Assembly: GCA_052400685.1 (NCBI GenBank)
Contig: JBQTGJ010000025.1
Reading direction: 5' to 3' (one strand)
Length of the DNA stretch: 52,766 bases
Source of the DNA: CAZHHH01 sp052400685
Lineage (GTDB): Bacteria > Bacteroidota > Bacteroidia > Bacteroidales > Marinilabiliaceae
The notes beneath the pieces are model-generated. The model was not told the origin of the DNA. It did not search any database and was given only the letters and a program-made list of their open reading frames with translations. The translations under genes were made by a program, and so were the position numbers. Shown piece after piece: positions 7,777 to 16,734 of the stretch. Position 1 is the first letter of the stretch. Each line of letters begins with the position of its first letter.

Positions 7777-7977
7777 TTATTCGCTTATTTCCTTTAGTAT
7801 TTTTTCAACGTCTTCTTCAGTTTGGGTGAGTTTTTTGCGGCATTTTAATATCAGCTGACTCACTCTTTTTACTTTTTCCGAAAGGTCGTCTACATCCATT
7901 TCTTCATTTTCCATTTGTTCCAGAATTTCTTCTATTTCGCTGATTGCTTCGTTGTATGATAATTCTTTCTTTGCCAT
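7777..7977 (-). CDS. xseB: Exodeoxyribonuclease VII small subunit
   Basis: This 66-residue acidic helical protein matches the small subunit of exonuclease VII (SYNEAISEIEEILEQMENEE, then MDVDDLSEKVKR). Several copies bind one large subunit to form the cytoplasmic nuclease that degrades single-stranded DNA to oligonucleotides. The start is two bases after the xseA stop, so translation is probably coupled. Confidence 0.93.
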   Translation of the reverse strand: MAKKELSYNEAISEIEEILEQMENEEMDVDDLSEKVKRVSQLILKCRKKLTQTEEDVEKILKEISE

Positions 7978-7979
7978 GG

Positions 7980-9356
7980 TTACTGTTTTTTATTGATTGT
8001 ACTGTTTACGCTGCCGTCTCTGAAACGTGTTGTGATTTCCATTTCCGGGGTTAATGCTGCGGCATCCTTGGTCAGTTTGCCATTGTAATAGGTTAAGGTA
8101 AAGCCTTTGTTGAGGATGTTGACAGGGTCGTTGAGACGGTTGTTTTTTTCAATGAAGTTGATTTTTTCGGTTTGGTGTGTGAATATTCTGGTCAACGAAT
8201 GACGCAGTTTGGTAACCTGTTCTTGCAGGTTGCGTCGTTCCTGTCTGATGATTGTTTGCGGCAGAAGTCCCATCTGTTTGGAATATTGGTCGAGATGCTG
8301 ATGTTGTTCGCGTATCACTGTCTGACTGACGTGTGGTACTTTCCCGGCCAAACGTAAGAGATGGTTGTGTTGTGCTGACATGACACGTCGTGCGGCGGGT
8401 TTAAGCTGTATCCATAAACGATCGTTTTTTTGACGATGTTTGGCGAGCCGCTCGCGAACCAGATTTTTTAGCTCCAACGCATAGCTATTGATGGCTGCGA
8501 GTACTTCTCCGGCTCCGGTGATGAGAAATTCGGCGACAGCCGTCGGGGTTTTCAGGTTTGAATGCGCCACCATATCGGCCACGGAACGGTCCCGCTCGTG
8601 TCCGATGCCCGTGAGAACAGGAAGCGGAAACTGTGTGATGTTATAGCACAGCCAGTAATCGTCAAAGCACAGCAGGTCTAACGATGCCCCGCCACCACGT
8701 ATCAGCACTACCACGTCGAAAAGTTCTATATGTTCATATATTTTGTCGAAAGCTGCAGTGATCGATTCAGGTGCCTGTTGCCCCTGCACTATGGCGGGAA
8801 ATAGTTTGTGATAAAATTTTATGCCGTACGAGTTATTTTCCAGTTGATGAACAAAGTCGCCATAGCCGGCGGCTGTGGGTGACGAAATGATGGCTATTTT
8901 TTGTGGTACAAGGGGAAGGGGCAGCTCTTTGTTCATATTTATGACGCCTTCACTTTCGAGGCGACGAATCACCTCCAGCCGGCGGCGTTCTATATCGCCC
9001 AGTGTGTAAGCCGGATCAATATCGCGGATGGTGAAGCTGAGACCATATACTTCCTGAAACTCAACAATGCCTTGAATAAGGACTTTAATACCCTGCGTGA
9101 ATGGTTGTCCTGTGGTTGTCTCAAAAAAAGGTTTGAGCATTCGGTAGGTGTAGTTCCAGATCATGGCCCGCATACGGGCTATTACCTGATCGGTAGCTTC
9201 GTCTTTTTCCACCAGATCAAGGTAGCAGTGGCCATTACGGTTCTCGCGTAGCTCGGCAATTTCGGCCCGCACCCATACTGAGCCGGGAAAAGCATCTTGA
9301 AGGGCCCCCTTGACCTGTTGATTTAGTTCGTAAAGCGAAAGTGTTGTCTTTGACAC
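7980..9356 (-). CDS. xseA: Exodeoxyribonuclease VII large subunit
   Basis: This 458-residue catalytic subunit of exonuclease VII starts with an OB-fold DNA-binding domain (SVWVRAEIAELRENRNGHCY, about residues 21-45), followed by the catalytic core (PQKIAIISSPTAAGYGDF, VVLIRGGGASLDLLCFDD, PVLTGIGHERDRSVADMVAH, KTPTAVAEFL) and a long coiled coil (about 290-410). It ends with NILNKGFTLTYYNGK. Length and motifs are normal. It forms an operon with xseB, and the MORN-type gene lies 28 bases upstream. Confidence 0.95.
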   Translation of the reverse strand: MSKTTLSLYELNQQVKGALQDAFPGSVWVRAEIAELRENRNGHCYLDLVEKDEATDQVIARMRAMIWNYTYRMLKPFFETTTGQPFTQGIKVLIQGIVEFQEVYGLSFTIRDIDPAYTLGDIERRRLEVIRRLESEGVINMNKELPLPLVPQKIAIISSPTAAGYGDFVHQLENNSYGIKFYHKLFPAIVQGQQAPESITAAFDKIYEHIELFDVVVLIRGGGASLDLLCFDDYWLCYNITQFPLPVLTGIGHERDRSVADMVAHSNLKTPTAVAEFLITGAGEVLAAINSYALELKNLVRERLAKHRQKNDRLWIQLKPAARRVMSAQHNHLLRLAGKVPHVSQTVIREQHQHLDQYSKQMGLLPQTIIRQERRNLQEQVTKLRHSLTRIFTHQTEKINFIEKNNRLNDPVNILNKGFTLTYYNGKLTKDAAALTPEMEITTRFRDGSVNSTINKKQ

Positions 9357-9384
9357 TGTTTGTTTTTTTATCGATAAAGTCTGT

Positions 9385-10224
9385 TTATCGCCCCATCATG
9401 TAACTATCCGGATCGTTGATGTAGTCTTGCGGGTCGCGTAGCTTACCCTTGTTTTTTTCAAAGGTTTTAAATCGTTCAATTTGTATTTGTTCCAGTTGAT
9501 CTGTCTCCCGGGCTGTGCCGTTATCGTAATGCAAGCGGTAATCTTCTTTGCCGTTGGACAGGTAAAACACCCAAATGCCGTCCATCCTGCCATTGAGGTA
9601 GGCGCCGTTGATCTCCCGGAATCCGTTTTCGAAATATACCGTGTATTCGCCATCTAACACCCCTTTGTTGTAGTGGGCTGTTAAACGGACGCGCCCACTG
9701 GGATAATAAGCTGTTTCAATTCCCTGCTTCTGGTTATTCCGCCAGTTTGTGGTGGAGGCGGTGTCACCGCTCTGGAAGAAGTTAACGGACAATCCTTCGC
9801 GTTTGTTATTTACAAAGGTTTCGTGTGATAACAGATGTTTTTTGCCGTCGAAAAATTTCCACAGACCTTCTTTATTGGTTTCCAAAAAACGACCTTCACC
9901 AATCAGTTGCCCTTTGTCGTTGAAAAGTTGTCCATCGCCCCATTCACCTTTTTTGTCATAGATTATCTTGGCCATCATTTTGCCGTTGGCATGATAGCGA
10001 ATCATTTCGCCCACGGGTTTATTGTCTACAAAAGTGGCCTTATACATCAGTTGACCATTGTTGTACCGGCGTTGCCATAAGCCCTGTTTTTGTCCGTTGG
10101 CATCTGTAATGTTTTTGGCCATGGGTTCGGCTTTCCCTTTTCCAAAAAGGGACCTGTCCTGCGCTGAAACGGTAAGCGATATGGCGATAAATACAATGAA
10201 GGATAAATAGATGTTTTTTTTCAT
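9385..10224 (-). CDS. Secreted MORN / YwqK-like repeat protein
   Basis: The chosen start at 10224 gives a clean signal peptide (MKKNIYLSFIVFIAISLTVS then AQ) and 279 residues; an ATG at 10317 would add 31 unlikely residues. The mature protein is a row of about eight MORN-like repeats of 20-25 residues (GLWQRRYNNGQLMYKATFVD, GEMIRYHANGKMMAKI, GLWKFFDGK, GIETAYYPSGRVRLTAHYNK, GEYTVYFENGFREINGAYLN, GIWVFYLSNGKEDYRLHYDN). Databases often label such proteins 'YwqK-family antitoxin', but nothing here supports a toxin partner. It is probably a periplasmic or surface beta-rich repeat protein of unknown role. Confidence 0.8.
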   Translation of the reverse strand: MKKNIYLSFIVFIAISLTVSAQDRSLFGKGKAEPMAKNITDANGQKQGLWQRRYNNGQLMYKATFVDNKPVGEMIRYHANGKMMAKIIYDKKGEWGDGQLFNDKGQLIGEGRFLETNKEGLWKFFDGKKHLLSHETFVNNKREGLSVNFFQSGDTASTTNWRNNQKQGIETAYYPSGRVRLTAHYNKGVLDGEYTVYFENGFREINGAYLNGRMDGIWVFYLSNGKEDYRLHYDNGTARETDQLEQIQIERFKTFEKNKGKLRDPQDYINDPDSYMMGR

Positions 10225-10705
10225 TTTCTTGTTCTTTTGCTGTAACAGGTTTTTATTTGGAGTCAACAATATTTTTTTGTTGCGCTCGTTTTCAAAATGG
10301 TCATTTACACCAGTCAATTTAATTCTTTAAGACTTCGCATGCCTCGAAACTGATTTTTTCTTTTTAAGCATCTGGGTCTTCTTGCCGATGTTATTTCACG
10401 AACGGATGCGTTTGTGATGGTTTTTAAAGGGTTTTGGGTGGGTTGCCCCGGTTGCTTCCACGTACCATTGTTGTTAGCTAAAAAAGGTTGTTTCATCACT
10501 GTTTTTCTCAATGGTTTGAAAGCTGGTCGCGGATGATTGCATAAAATAGTATTAACCACAATTGTGATGATTCTTTTTTCTTTTCAAAAGTATAAAAAAG
10601 CAGTTGATAAGCGAAATGTTTAGGCCGGGTTGAACAATTTGAGATGGACCAACTTTGTTCGTTTAACAAATATGATGGGGGATCCCTTCTGTAAAAATAG
10701 ATTCT

Positions 10706-10855
10706 AAATAGTGTTTGTCTAAAAAGTCAACTTCTGCGTTACGCTTGTCATAAAACCAGTCATTTACGAAAAGTAAACTTCTTGATTTTTATGACTTCAC
10801 AAGCCTTGAATTTGAACTTTATATTTCAAACACTTAGTTTATGGACAGACTCTAA
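10706..10855 (+). repeat. 150-bp hairpin-type repeat, copy 1
   Basis: It begins TAGTGTTTGTCT, contains GTCAACTTCTGCGTTACGCT, then GTCATAAAA...CATTTACGAAAAGTAAAC...TTTTTATGAC, and ends TTAGTTTATGGACAGACTC. Halves are imperfectly complementary, so a single strand can fold into a long hairpin. Near-identical copies are at 31611-31760 and, reversed, at 38086-38235. Confidence 0.85.
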
Positions 10856-10859
10856 ACAG

Positions 10860-10998
10860 AGTCCGTCCGGAAAGTTCAATTTATGCGTTACGCTCGCTCT
10901 TTAAATGGTTATTTATACCTGTAAACTCACATTTTTGAGTTACGTAAGCCTCGTATTTGAACTTTCCAGTCAAACTCCCTCCTTTACGGACAGACAGT
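10860..10998 (+). repeat. Diverged member of the 150-bp repeat family
   Basis: It keeps the order of blocks (GTCCGTCCGGAAAGTTCAA, TGCGTTACGCTCGC, GGTTATTTATACC...GTAAACTCA, CTCGTATTTGAACTTTCC, ACGGACAGACAG) but differs at many positions. It lies directly beside the well-preserved copy at 10706. Confidence 0.6.
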
Positions 10999-11001
10999 AA
11001 C

Positions 11002-12057
11002 TTAGATCTTTTTTTTACGTTTCTTTATTTCGTCTATGAGTTTTGAAAAGGATTTATCTTTTTTGCGTTTTTCATGTTCGGAAGTAGAGAAATGCCATGC
11101 TTCCCGTTTCAGTTTTAAATAGCTTTCATAAACTTTACGATCCAATGTACCATTATTTATAGCTTCTAAAACGGCACAGCCAGGTTCGTTGATATGCTCA
11201 CAATTTTTGAAACGGCACGATTCTGCATAGTCAGAAATATCTAACAGTTCGGCAAGTGAATCTGTATCGTTAATAGTCAATCCGAATTCCCGAACGCCCG
11301 GGGTATCAATTAAGATACCTGAACCGTTCATCAACACCATTTCCCTGCGGGTGGAAGTGTGTCGCCCTTTTCCTGTCGATTGGCTTATTTCGGAGGTCTG
11401 CAATACCGGTTTTTCGCAAAGTGCATTTACCAGAGAGCTTTTTCCTACACCTGAAGACCCCAGAAATACAACCGTTTCGCCTGCCGTTATCGATTCGCGT
11501 AATTCCGATATCGTTTGTGGTTGGTGAATACTTGTAAAAACGATTGGCATCTGACGGGCAATGTGTTTAACCTGCGTTTCAATTTTTTGTTTTTCAAAAT
11601 TTAAATCGGCTTTATTGAGTACTAAGATGGGTGTGATGTTAGCCTCTAATATCTGAGCAATGAAACGTTCGGCCCTGCGAACATTGAAATTATCGTCAAG
11701 GCTTTGCACGATAAAAGCCTTATCGACATACGAAGCAATGGCTTGTTTATCTGCAACTGTGTCATTTTTCTTGCGATACAAGGTTCGTTCACGAGGCAAT
11801 AAATCAACAATAATACCTTTGCTTTCATCAAATGATTGAAAAATTACCCAATCGCCTGTGCAAGGTAATTCATAATCCGCTTTGCCGAATTTCATATTTC
11901 CTGTTAGTTCACATTGAAAGGGGCCATTTTCGGAAATAACTTCATAGCACGTGCGATGCACGATGGTTATCCGTCCATGGGATAATGCTTTATGCTCCGA
12001 CTCTTGTTTTAGTTGGTGCAATTTGTCGTTCCACCCATACGTATTTAGATTAATCAT
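11002..12057 (-). CDS. rsgA: Ribosome biogenesis GTPase RsgA
   Basis: This 351-residue circularly permuted GTPase helps late 30S subunit maturation in the cytoplasm. An N-terminal OB fold (about residues 40-110) is followed by the permuted G domain: NKAD, then the P-loop GSSGVGKSSLVNAL, the switch TGKGRHTSTRR and DTPGVREFG. The C-terminal zinc finger is CRFKNCEHINEPGCAV. All expected motifs are present. The start overlaps the stop of the upstream methyltransferase gene (ATGA), so the two are translationally coupled. Confidence 0.95.
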   Translation of the reverse strand: MINLNTYGWNDKLHQLKQESEHKALSHGRITIVHRTCYEVISENGPFQCELTGNMKFGKADYELPCTGDWVIFQSFDESKGIIVDLLPRERTLYRKKNDTVADKQAIASYVDKAFIVQSLDDNFNVRRAERFIAQILEANITPILVLNKADLNFEKQKIETQVKHIARQMPIVFTSIHQPQTISELRESITAGETVVFLGSSGVGKSSLVNALCEKPVLQTSEISQSTGKGRHTSTRREMVLMNGSGILIDTPGVREFGLTINDTDSLAELLDISDYAESCRFKNCEHINEPGCAVLEAINNGTLDRKVYESYLKLKREAWHFSTSEHEKRKKDKSFSKLIDEIKKRKKKI

Positions 12058-12833
12058 AGCTCTGTTTTTTTTGCAATGAAAAATACATAACCATAGAATT
12101 CTTTATACTGGCGGTATAATTCTGCTTCATAACGTTGAAGGGCAATGAATTCTTTTGCGGCTTTATTCCCTGCGTATTTCTTCAGGAACGTTTTCTGAAC
12201 TGTAATTTGTGGCGCGTAATATTGTTCTGTCCAGCAATTTTCCGGTAGCATAAATGTAGCAACAGGAATGTATCCCGCTTTTTGTATCTGGGATATCTTA
12301 TTGGGAATAGTATCTATTTCCGGATAATTTTCCATCCAAAAATTATGAATCTCAGCCGGACGTTCTTTGGTAAACCATGAGCATTCCGAAACAGCAATAT
12401 AGCCCCCGGTTTTCAAATACTTACGCCACTCGTTCAGCCCTCGTTCGAAACCGATATTATAAATGGCTCCTTCCGACCAGATCAGGTCTAATTCTTTTTC
12501 CCGAAAAGGAAGATTATCCATTGATCCTACAATTCCTTTTATCCGGTTTTGCAAGCCTAATTGCGTTGCATTGTGATTGAAGATATTGATAAAGACGGGA
12601 AACAAGTCGAGGCCGGTAATTTGTCCCGGTGTATACTGTGCCAGCACCATTGTCTGACCTCCAGTTCCGCAGCCAATGTCGGCAATAAGGGATTGGCTGG
12701 TAAGGTTATCTATAAAATTCAATGCCTGGAGTGTTACTTCGGGACTCCCCGGTCCCTGACGTTTCATATTGGCGAAATATTCGCAGATTAAATTAAATTC
12801 GAATTCGTGAATTGTATTATTTTCGTTGTTCAT
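12054..12833 (-). CDS. Class I SAM-dependent methyltransferase
   Basis: The start at 12833 (MNNENNTIHEFEFNLICEYF) is preferred over the longer frame from 12884 because the extra residues look non-coding. The 259-residue protein has the SAM-binding motif I (LIADIGCGTGGQTMVLAQYT), motif II (ITGLDLFPVFI) and a motif near WSEGAIYNIGFERGLNEWRK, followed by GGYIAVSECSWF. This matches small-molecule methyltransferases of the UbiE/Methyltransf_11 type. The substrate is unknown. It overlaps rsgA by four bases and is probably co-transcribed with it. Confidence 0.85.
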   Translation of the reverse strand: MNNENNTIHEFEFNLICEYFANMKRQGPGSPEVTLQALNFIDNLTSQSLIADIGCGTGGQTMVLAQYTPGQITGLDLFPVFINIFNHNATQLGLQNRIKGIVGSMDNLPFREKELDLIWSEGAIYNIGFERGLNEWRKYLKTGGYIAVSECSWFTKERPAEIHNFWMENYPEIDTIPNKISQIQKAGYIPVATFMLPENCWTEQYYAPQITVQKTFLKKYAGNKAAKEFIALQRYEAELYRQYKEFYGYVFFIAKKTEL

Positions 12834-13166
12834 TATCTTTTTGTGTAAAGCATACACGCGAAGGCATAATAATACCATCAACATTGTACGCAGATAAAAA
12901 CTGTAATTATAATAATAGAGATATACACCCGAAAGGAATATCCGGGAGCAAACGAAATAACAATCTGTGTAGAAGAGACAGATTGTTTATAACACCAAAT
13001 CCGATTTAAATAAAGTAGTAAACATTCAATTGTTTTATTACTACGAAGGTAGGCAAATTTTTGTTGGGTGGAAGAATTTTATTCTTTTTTGTTTAAGGCT
13101 TGCGCAGCCCGAAAAATGTGGGTTTACTTATGTGAATCATTCTTTTGAGATGAAGTGAGAAACCTA
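12834..13166. other. Intergenic gap before dnaK terminator
   Basis: No gene seen. About 13085-13135 carries a fragment of the 150-bp repeat family (AAGGCTTGCGCAGCC, then GTGGGTTTACTTATGTGAAT). The promoter of the methyltransferase-rsgA pair should be at the left end. Confidence 0.45.
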
Positions 13167-13203
13167 AAAAGCCACTGTAAATTAAATGTTTACAGTGGCT
13201 TTT
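13167..13203 (-). terminator. Terminator after dnaK
   Basis: A 15-bp perfect stem (AAAAGCCACTGTAAA with TTTACAGTGGCTTTT) encloses a 7-base loop, 33 bases past the dnaK stop. Confidence 0.9.
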
Positions 13204-13235
13204 GTGGTGGATTTATAATCCTTATTATATGGTGT

Positions 13236-15146
13236 TTACTTTACTTCTTCAAAGTCAACATCGGTAACTTCATCGTCCTTGCTGCCTGGATCAGATGATT
13301 GTGCTTGTCCGGCGTTATCCTGCGGCTGTGCGCCACCTTGTGCCTGACTGGCATTGTACATATCCTGAGACGCGGCCTGGAAAACGGTGTTTAGCTCATT
13401 GGTGGCAGCGTCGATTGCGGCAATATCCTGAGCTTTGTGCGCGTCTTTCAGTTTTTGAAGGGCAGCTTCAATTGGTGCCTTTTTGTCAGCCGGGATTTTG
13501 TCACCAAATTCTTTCAACTGTTTTTCAGTTTGGAAGATGAGGCTGTCGGCCATATTCATCTTTTCGATGCGTTCTTTGGCTTGTTTGTCGGCTTCGGCAT
13601 TGGCTTCGGCTTCGGTTTTCATTCGTTTGATTTCTTCATCTGACAAACCTGAAGAAGCTTCAATACGGATGCTTTGTTCTTTGCCGGTTCCTTTATCCTT
13701 GGCTTTCACATGCAGAATACCATTGGCATCGATATCGAATGTTACTTCAATTTGAGGAACGCCTCGCGGAGCCGGTGGTATACTGTCGAGGTGGAAACGA
13801 CCGATGGTTTTATTGTCTTTAGCCATGGGACGCTCGCCTTGCAGTACATGAATTTCTACCGACGGTTGATTGTCAGACGCTGTTGTAAAGACTTCTGATT
13901 TTTTGGTCGGAATGGTCGTGTTTGATTCAATTAATTTGGTCATAACACCACCCATCGTTTCAATACCCAGTGAAAGCGGCGTAACATCGAGCAACAAAAC
14001 ATCTTTTACCTCGCCGGTGAGAACACCACCCTGAATGGCAGCACCAAGCGCCACTACTTCATCGGGGTTAACACCTTTAGATGGTTTTCTGTTGAAGAAA
14101 TCCTCAACCAGTTTCTGGATGGCCGGAATACGGGTTGATCCACCTACCAAAATTACTTCATCTACGTCGGAAGCTGTCATGCCGGCATCTTTCAATGCTG
14201 CTTTACAAGGCTCCAGTGCACGTTGAATCAGTCGGTCAGACAGTTGTTCAAATTGTGAACGGCTCAATGTTTTTACAAGGTGCTTGGGCACGCCGTCAAC
14301 GGGCATGATGTATGGCAGGTTGATTTCGGTGCTGGTACCGCTGGACAGCTCAATTTTTGCTTTCTCGGCAGCGTCTTTAAGGCGCTGTAATGCCATTGGG
14401 TCTTTACGCAGGTCTAAGCCTTCGTCTTTTTTGAATTCGTCGGCCAGCCAATTAATAATAACATCGTCAAAGTCGTCACCTCCAAGGTGGGTGTCGCCGT
14501 TGGTCGATTTTACTTCAAAAACACCATCGCCTAATTCCAGTATACTGATATCAAAAGTACCACCACCCAGGTCAAAAACTGCGACTTTCATGTCACGGTG
14601 CATTTTGTCCAGACCGTATGCCAATGATGCAGCCGTGGGTTCGTTGATGATACGACGAACTTTCAATCCGGCAATTTCGCCTGCTTCTTTGGTGGCCTGA
14701 CGTTGGGCATCGTTAAAGTAAGCTGGTACGGTAATTACGGCTTCGGTCACTTCCTGACCCAGATAGTCTTCAGCGGTTTTCTTCATTTTTTGAAGAACCA
14801 TGGCTGAAATTTCCTGAGGTGAATATTTCCGGTCGTCGATTTCTACACGTGGGGTGTTGTTATCGCCTTTTATGACTTTATAAGGTATACGTGTTATTTC
14901 GTTGGGAATATCATTATACATGGTTCCCATAAATCTTTTAATAGAATAGATGGTCTTGCTGGGGTTTGTGATTGCCTGACGTTTAGCCGGATCACCTACC
15001 TTACGTTCGCCATTGTCAACAAATGCTACTATTGAAGGGGTTGTTCTTTTTCCCTCGCTGTTAGGGATTACAACCGCCTCGTTACCTTCCATCACGGCAA
15101 CGCAGGAGTTAGTTGTTCCCAGGTCGATACCTATAATTTTTCCCAT
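13236..15146 (-). CDS. dnaK: Molecular chaperone DnaK (Hsp70)
   Basis: This 636-residue Hsp70 starts MGKIIGIDLGTTNSCVAVME. The ATPase domain (about residues 1-380) shows VAVFDLGGGTFDISILELGD, VGGSTRIPAIQKLV and INEPTAASLAYGLD. The substrate-binding domain (about 385-500) has DVTPLSLGIETMGG, and the helical lid runs to the conserved acidic end DEVTDVDFEEVK. It binds unfolded proteins in the cytoplasm with DnaJ and GrpE, neither of which is nearby. It appears to be a single-gene unit with its own terminator. Confidence 0.98.
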   Translation of the reverse strand: MGKIIGIDLGTTNSCVAVMEGNEAVVIPNSEGKRTTPSIVAFVDNGERKVGDPAKRQAITNPSKTIYSIKRFMGTMYNDIPNEITRIPYKVIKGDNNTPRVEIDDRKYSPQEISAMVLQKMKKTAEDYLGQEVTEAVITVPAYFNDAQRQATKEAGEIAGLKVRRIINEPTAASLAYGLDKMHRDMKVAVFDLGGGTFDISILELGDGVFEVKSTNGDTHLGGDDFDDVIINWLADEFKKDEGLDLRKDPMALQRLKDAAEKAKIELSSGTSTEINLPYIMPVDGVPKHLVKTLSRSQFEQLSDRLIQRALEPCKAALKDAGMTASDVDEVILVGGSTRIPAIQKLVEDFFNRKPSKGVNPDEVVALGAAIQGGVLTGEVKDVLLLDVTPLSLGIETMGGVMTKLIESNTTIPTKKSEVFTTASDNQPSVEIHVLQGERPMAKDNKTIGRFHLDSIPPAPRGVPQIEVTFDIDANGILHVKAKDKGTGKEQSIRIEASSGLSDEEIKRMKTEAEANAEADKQAKERIEKMNMADSLIFQTEKQLKEFGDKIPADKKAPIEAALQKLKDAHKAQDIAAIDAATNELNTVFQAASQDMYNASQAQGGAQPQDNAGQAQSSDPGSKDDEVTDVDFEEVK

Positions 15147-15391
15147 TGTAAATGTTAGTTTATAATGTTTTAATGATTTCTTTAATTAATTGCGGTTTCT
15201 CTTAAACAAAGGCTGTGCCATTTGTCAATGGTTCATCATTAGTGAAATAATGACACAAAAAACAGGAAAACTTTCAGAGAGATGTCAGTTTTTGGTGACA
15301 TTTAGTCAGGCGGTTTCATGTCTGCCTTGAGCCGGCATCCTTTTGTGTTTTAAAGGTTATTTGTTTGATTGCCTGGTTGTCTGTATGCAAA

Positions 15392-15429
15392 AAAAAATAA
15401 CCCCGTCATTTTTGGCGGGGTTATTTTTT
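15392..15429 (-). terminator. Terminator after ribBA
   Basis: A 14-bp stem (AAAAAATAACCCCG with CGGGGTTATTTTTT) encloses a 10-base loop. A T-run continues on the minus strand. It lies 12 bases past the ribBA stop. Confidence 0.9.
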
Positions 15430-15441
15430 GATTCTGATTAT

Positions 15442-16692
15442 TTATTTTTGATTCTTTTTATCTTCATATTTAAAGAAATGGAGGTTATGTCCCATCTTGG
15501 TTTTTTTTGTGTGCATATAGAACTCGTTGTATTTATTGGGTTCTATTTCAATGGGAATGTTCTCAACTATTTCAAGACCATAGCCTTCCAAACCAATGCG
15601 TTTAACCGGGTTGTTGGTCATCAGACGCATTTTGCAGACGCCTAATTCCCGCAGTATTTGTGCTCCTACGCCGTAGTCTCTTTCATCAGGGGCAAATCCC
15701 AGTTCGGTGTTGGCATCTACTGTATCGTAGCCTTCCTCCTGAAGTTTGTAGGCTTTAATTTTGCCCATTAGTCCAATGCCTCTGCCTTCCTGATTCATGT
15801 ATACGATAACGCCTTTTCCCTCTTTTTCGATGGTTTCCATGGCTTTGTGTAGCTGTTCACCACATTCGCAACGCAGTGATCCAAAAATATCACCGGTGGC
15901 ACAACTCGAATGAACACGCACCAGAATGGGTTCATCGGGCTTCCATGTTCCTTTAATCAGTGCCATGTGTTCCTGTCCGGTAGATAATTGTTTAAAGGGA
16001 ATAAAGTGAAAATTACCATGTGCCGTTGGTAGATTTACTTCTACGCCTTTCTCAACGAGTGTCTCATTTTTTAACCGGTAAGCGATCAGGTCCTTGATGG
16101 ATATCAGTTTTAAGTTAAATTTTTGAGCAATTTCAGCCAGTTGTGGCAGACGTGCCATGGTGCCATCTTCATTCATGATTTCGACCAGCACTCCGGCAGG
16201 TGTTAGTCCAGCCATGCGTGCAAGATCAACAGTCGCTTCAGTATGCCCGGAACGACGTAGTACCCCTCTGCTTTTGGCTTTAAGGGGAAAGATATGTCCC
16301 GGACGCCCCAGATCTTCCGGTTTGGTGTTGGGGTCGCATAATGCACGCAGTGTTTTGGCCCGGTCAGAAGTCGAAATACCGGTGGTGCACCCTTGACCTA
16401 TTAGGTCAACAGATACTGTGAAGGGGGTGGCATGCAGTGACGTGTTTTGTCCCACCATTAAATGTAGGTCCAGCTCTTCGCAGCGTTCTTCGGTTATGGG
16501 AGCACAAATAAGTCCACGACCATGTGCCGCCATAAAATTAACTTTTTCGGGCGTAATGAGTTCGGCAGAGGTGATAAAATCACCTTCGTTTTCACGATCT
16601 TCATCGTCAACTGTTATAACCAATTCTCCATTTTTGAAAGCGGCGATGGCTTCTTCTATTGTGTTTAATTTGATCTCGTTTTTATCCAACAT
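15442..16692 (-). CDS. ribBA: Bifunctional DHBP synthase / GTP cyclohydrolase II
   Basis: This 416-residue fused enzyme provides both branch entry steps of riboflavin synthesis. Residues about 1-205 are 3,4-dihydroxy-2-butanone 4-phosphate synthase (VDDEDRENEGDFI, GRGLICAPITEERCEELDL, TGISTSDRAKT, RSGHTEATVDL). Residues about 210-400 are GTP cyclohydrolase II, with the zinc ligands in CATGDIFGSLRCECGEQLH and the active-site stretch YMNQEGRGIGL and LMTNNPVKRIGLEGYGL. Both halves look intact. It lies 42 bases downstream of the LptF/G-like gene on the same strand and is probably co-transcribed. Confidence 0.97.
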   Translation of the reverse strand: MLDKNEIKLNTIEEAIAAFKNGELVITVDDEDRENEGDFITSAELITPEKVNFMAAHGRGLICAPITEERCEELDLHLMVGQNTSLHATPFTVSVDLIGQGCTTGISTSDRAKTLRALCDPNTKPEDLGRPGHIFPLKAKSRGVLRRSGHTEATVDLARMAGLTPAGVLVEIMNEDGTMARLPQLAEIAQKFNLKLISIKDLIAYRLKNETLVEKGVEVNLPTAHGNFHFIPFKQLSTGQEHMALIKGTWKPDEPILVRVHSSCATGDIFGSLRCECGEQLHKAMETIEKEGKGVIVYMNQEGRGIGLMGKIKAYKLQEEGYDTVDANTELGFAPDERDYGVGAQILRELGVCKMRLMTNNPVKRIGLEGYGLEIVENIPIEIEPNKYNEFYMHTKKTKMGHNLHFFKYEDKKNQK

Positions 16693-16734
16693 GTTTTTGT
16701 GTAATGAAAAGTTATTTTTTCAATAAGGGATTCC

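Larger units (their letters stand above)
10225..11001. other. Long intergenic gap with repeat elements
   Basis: I see no convincing gene. The right part holds a well-preserved roughly 150-bp repeat (10706-10855) followed immediately by a diverged relative (10860-10998). The left part, up to 10600, should hold the promoter of the MORN gene. Confidence 0.6.

Noticed and set aside
9385..10224. A toxin-antitoxin pair, since such proteins are often labelled YwqK antitoxin.
   Set aside because: It has a secretion signal and MORN-like repeats, and no toxin-like gene is beside it.
10314..10559. An 81-residue minus-strand frame upstream of the MORN gene.
   Set aside because: Low-complexity basic sequence with no family features, no signal peptide and overlap with the likely promoter; probably chance.
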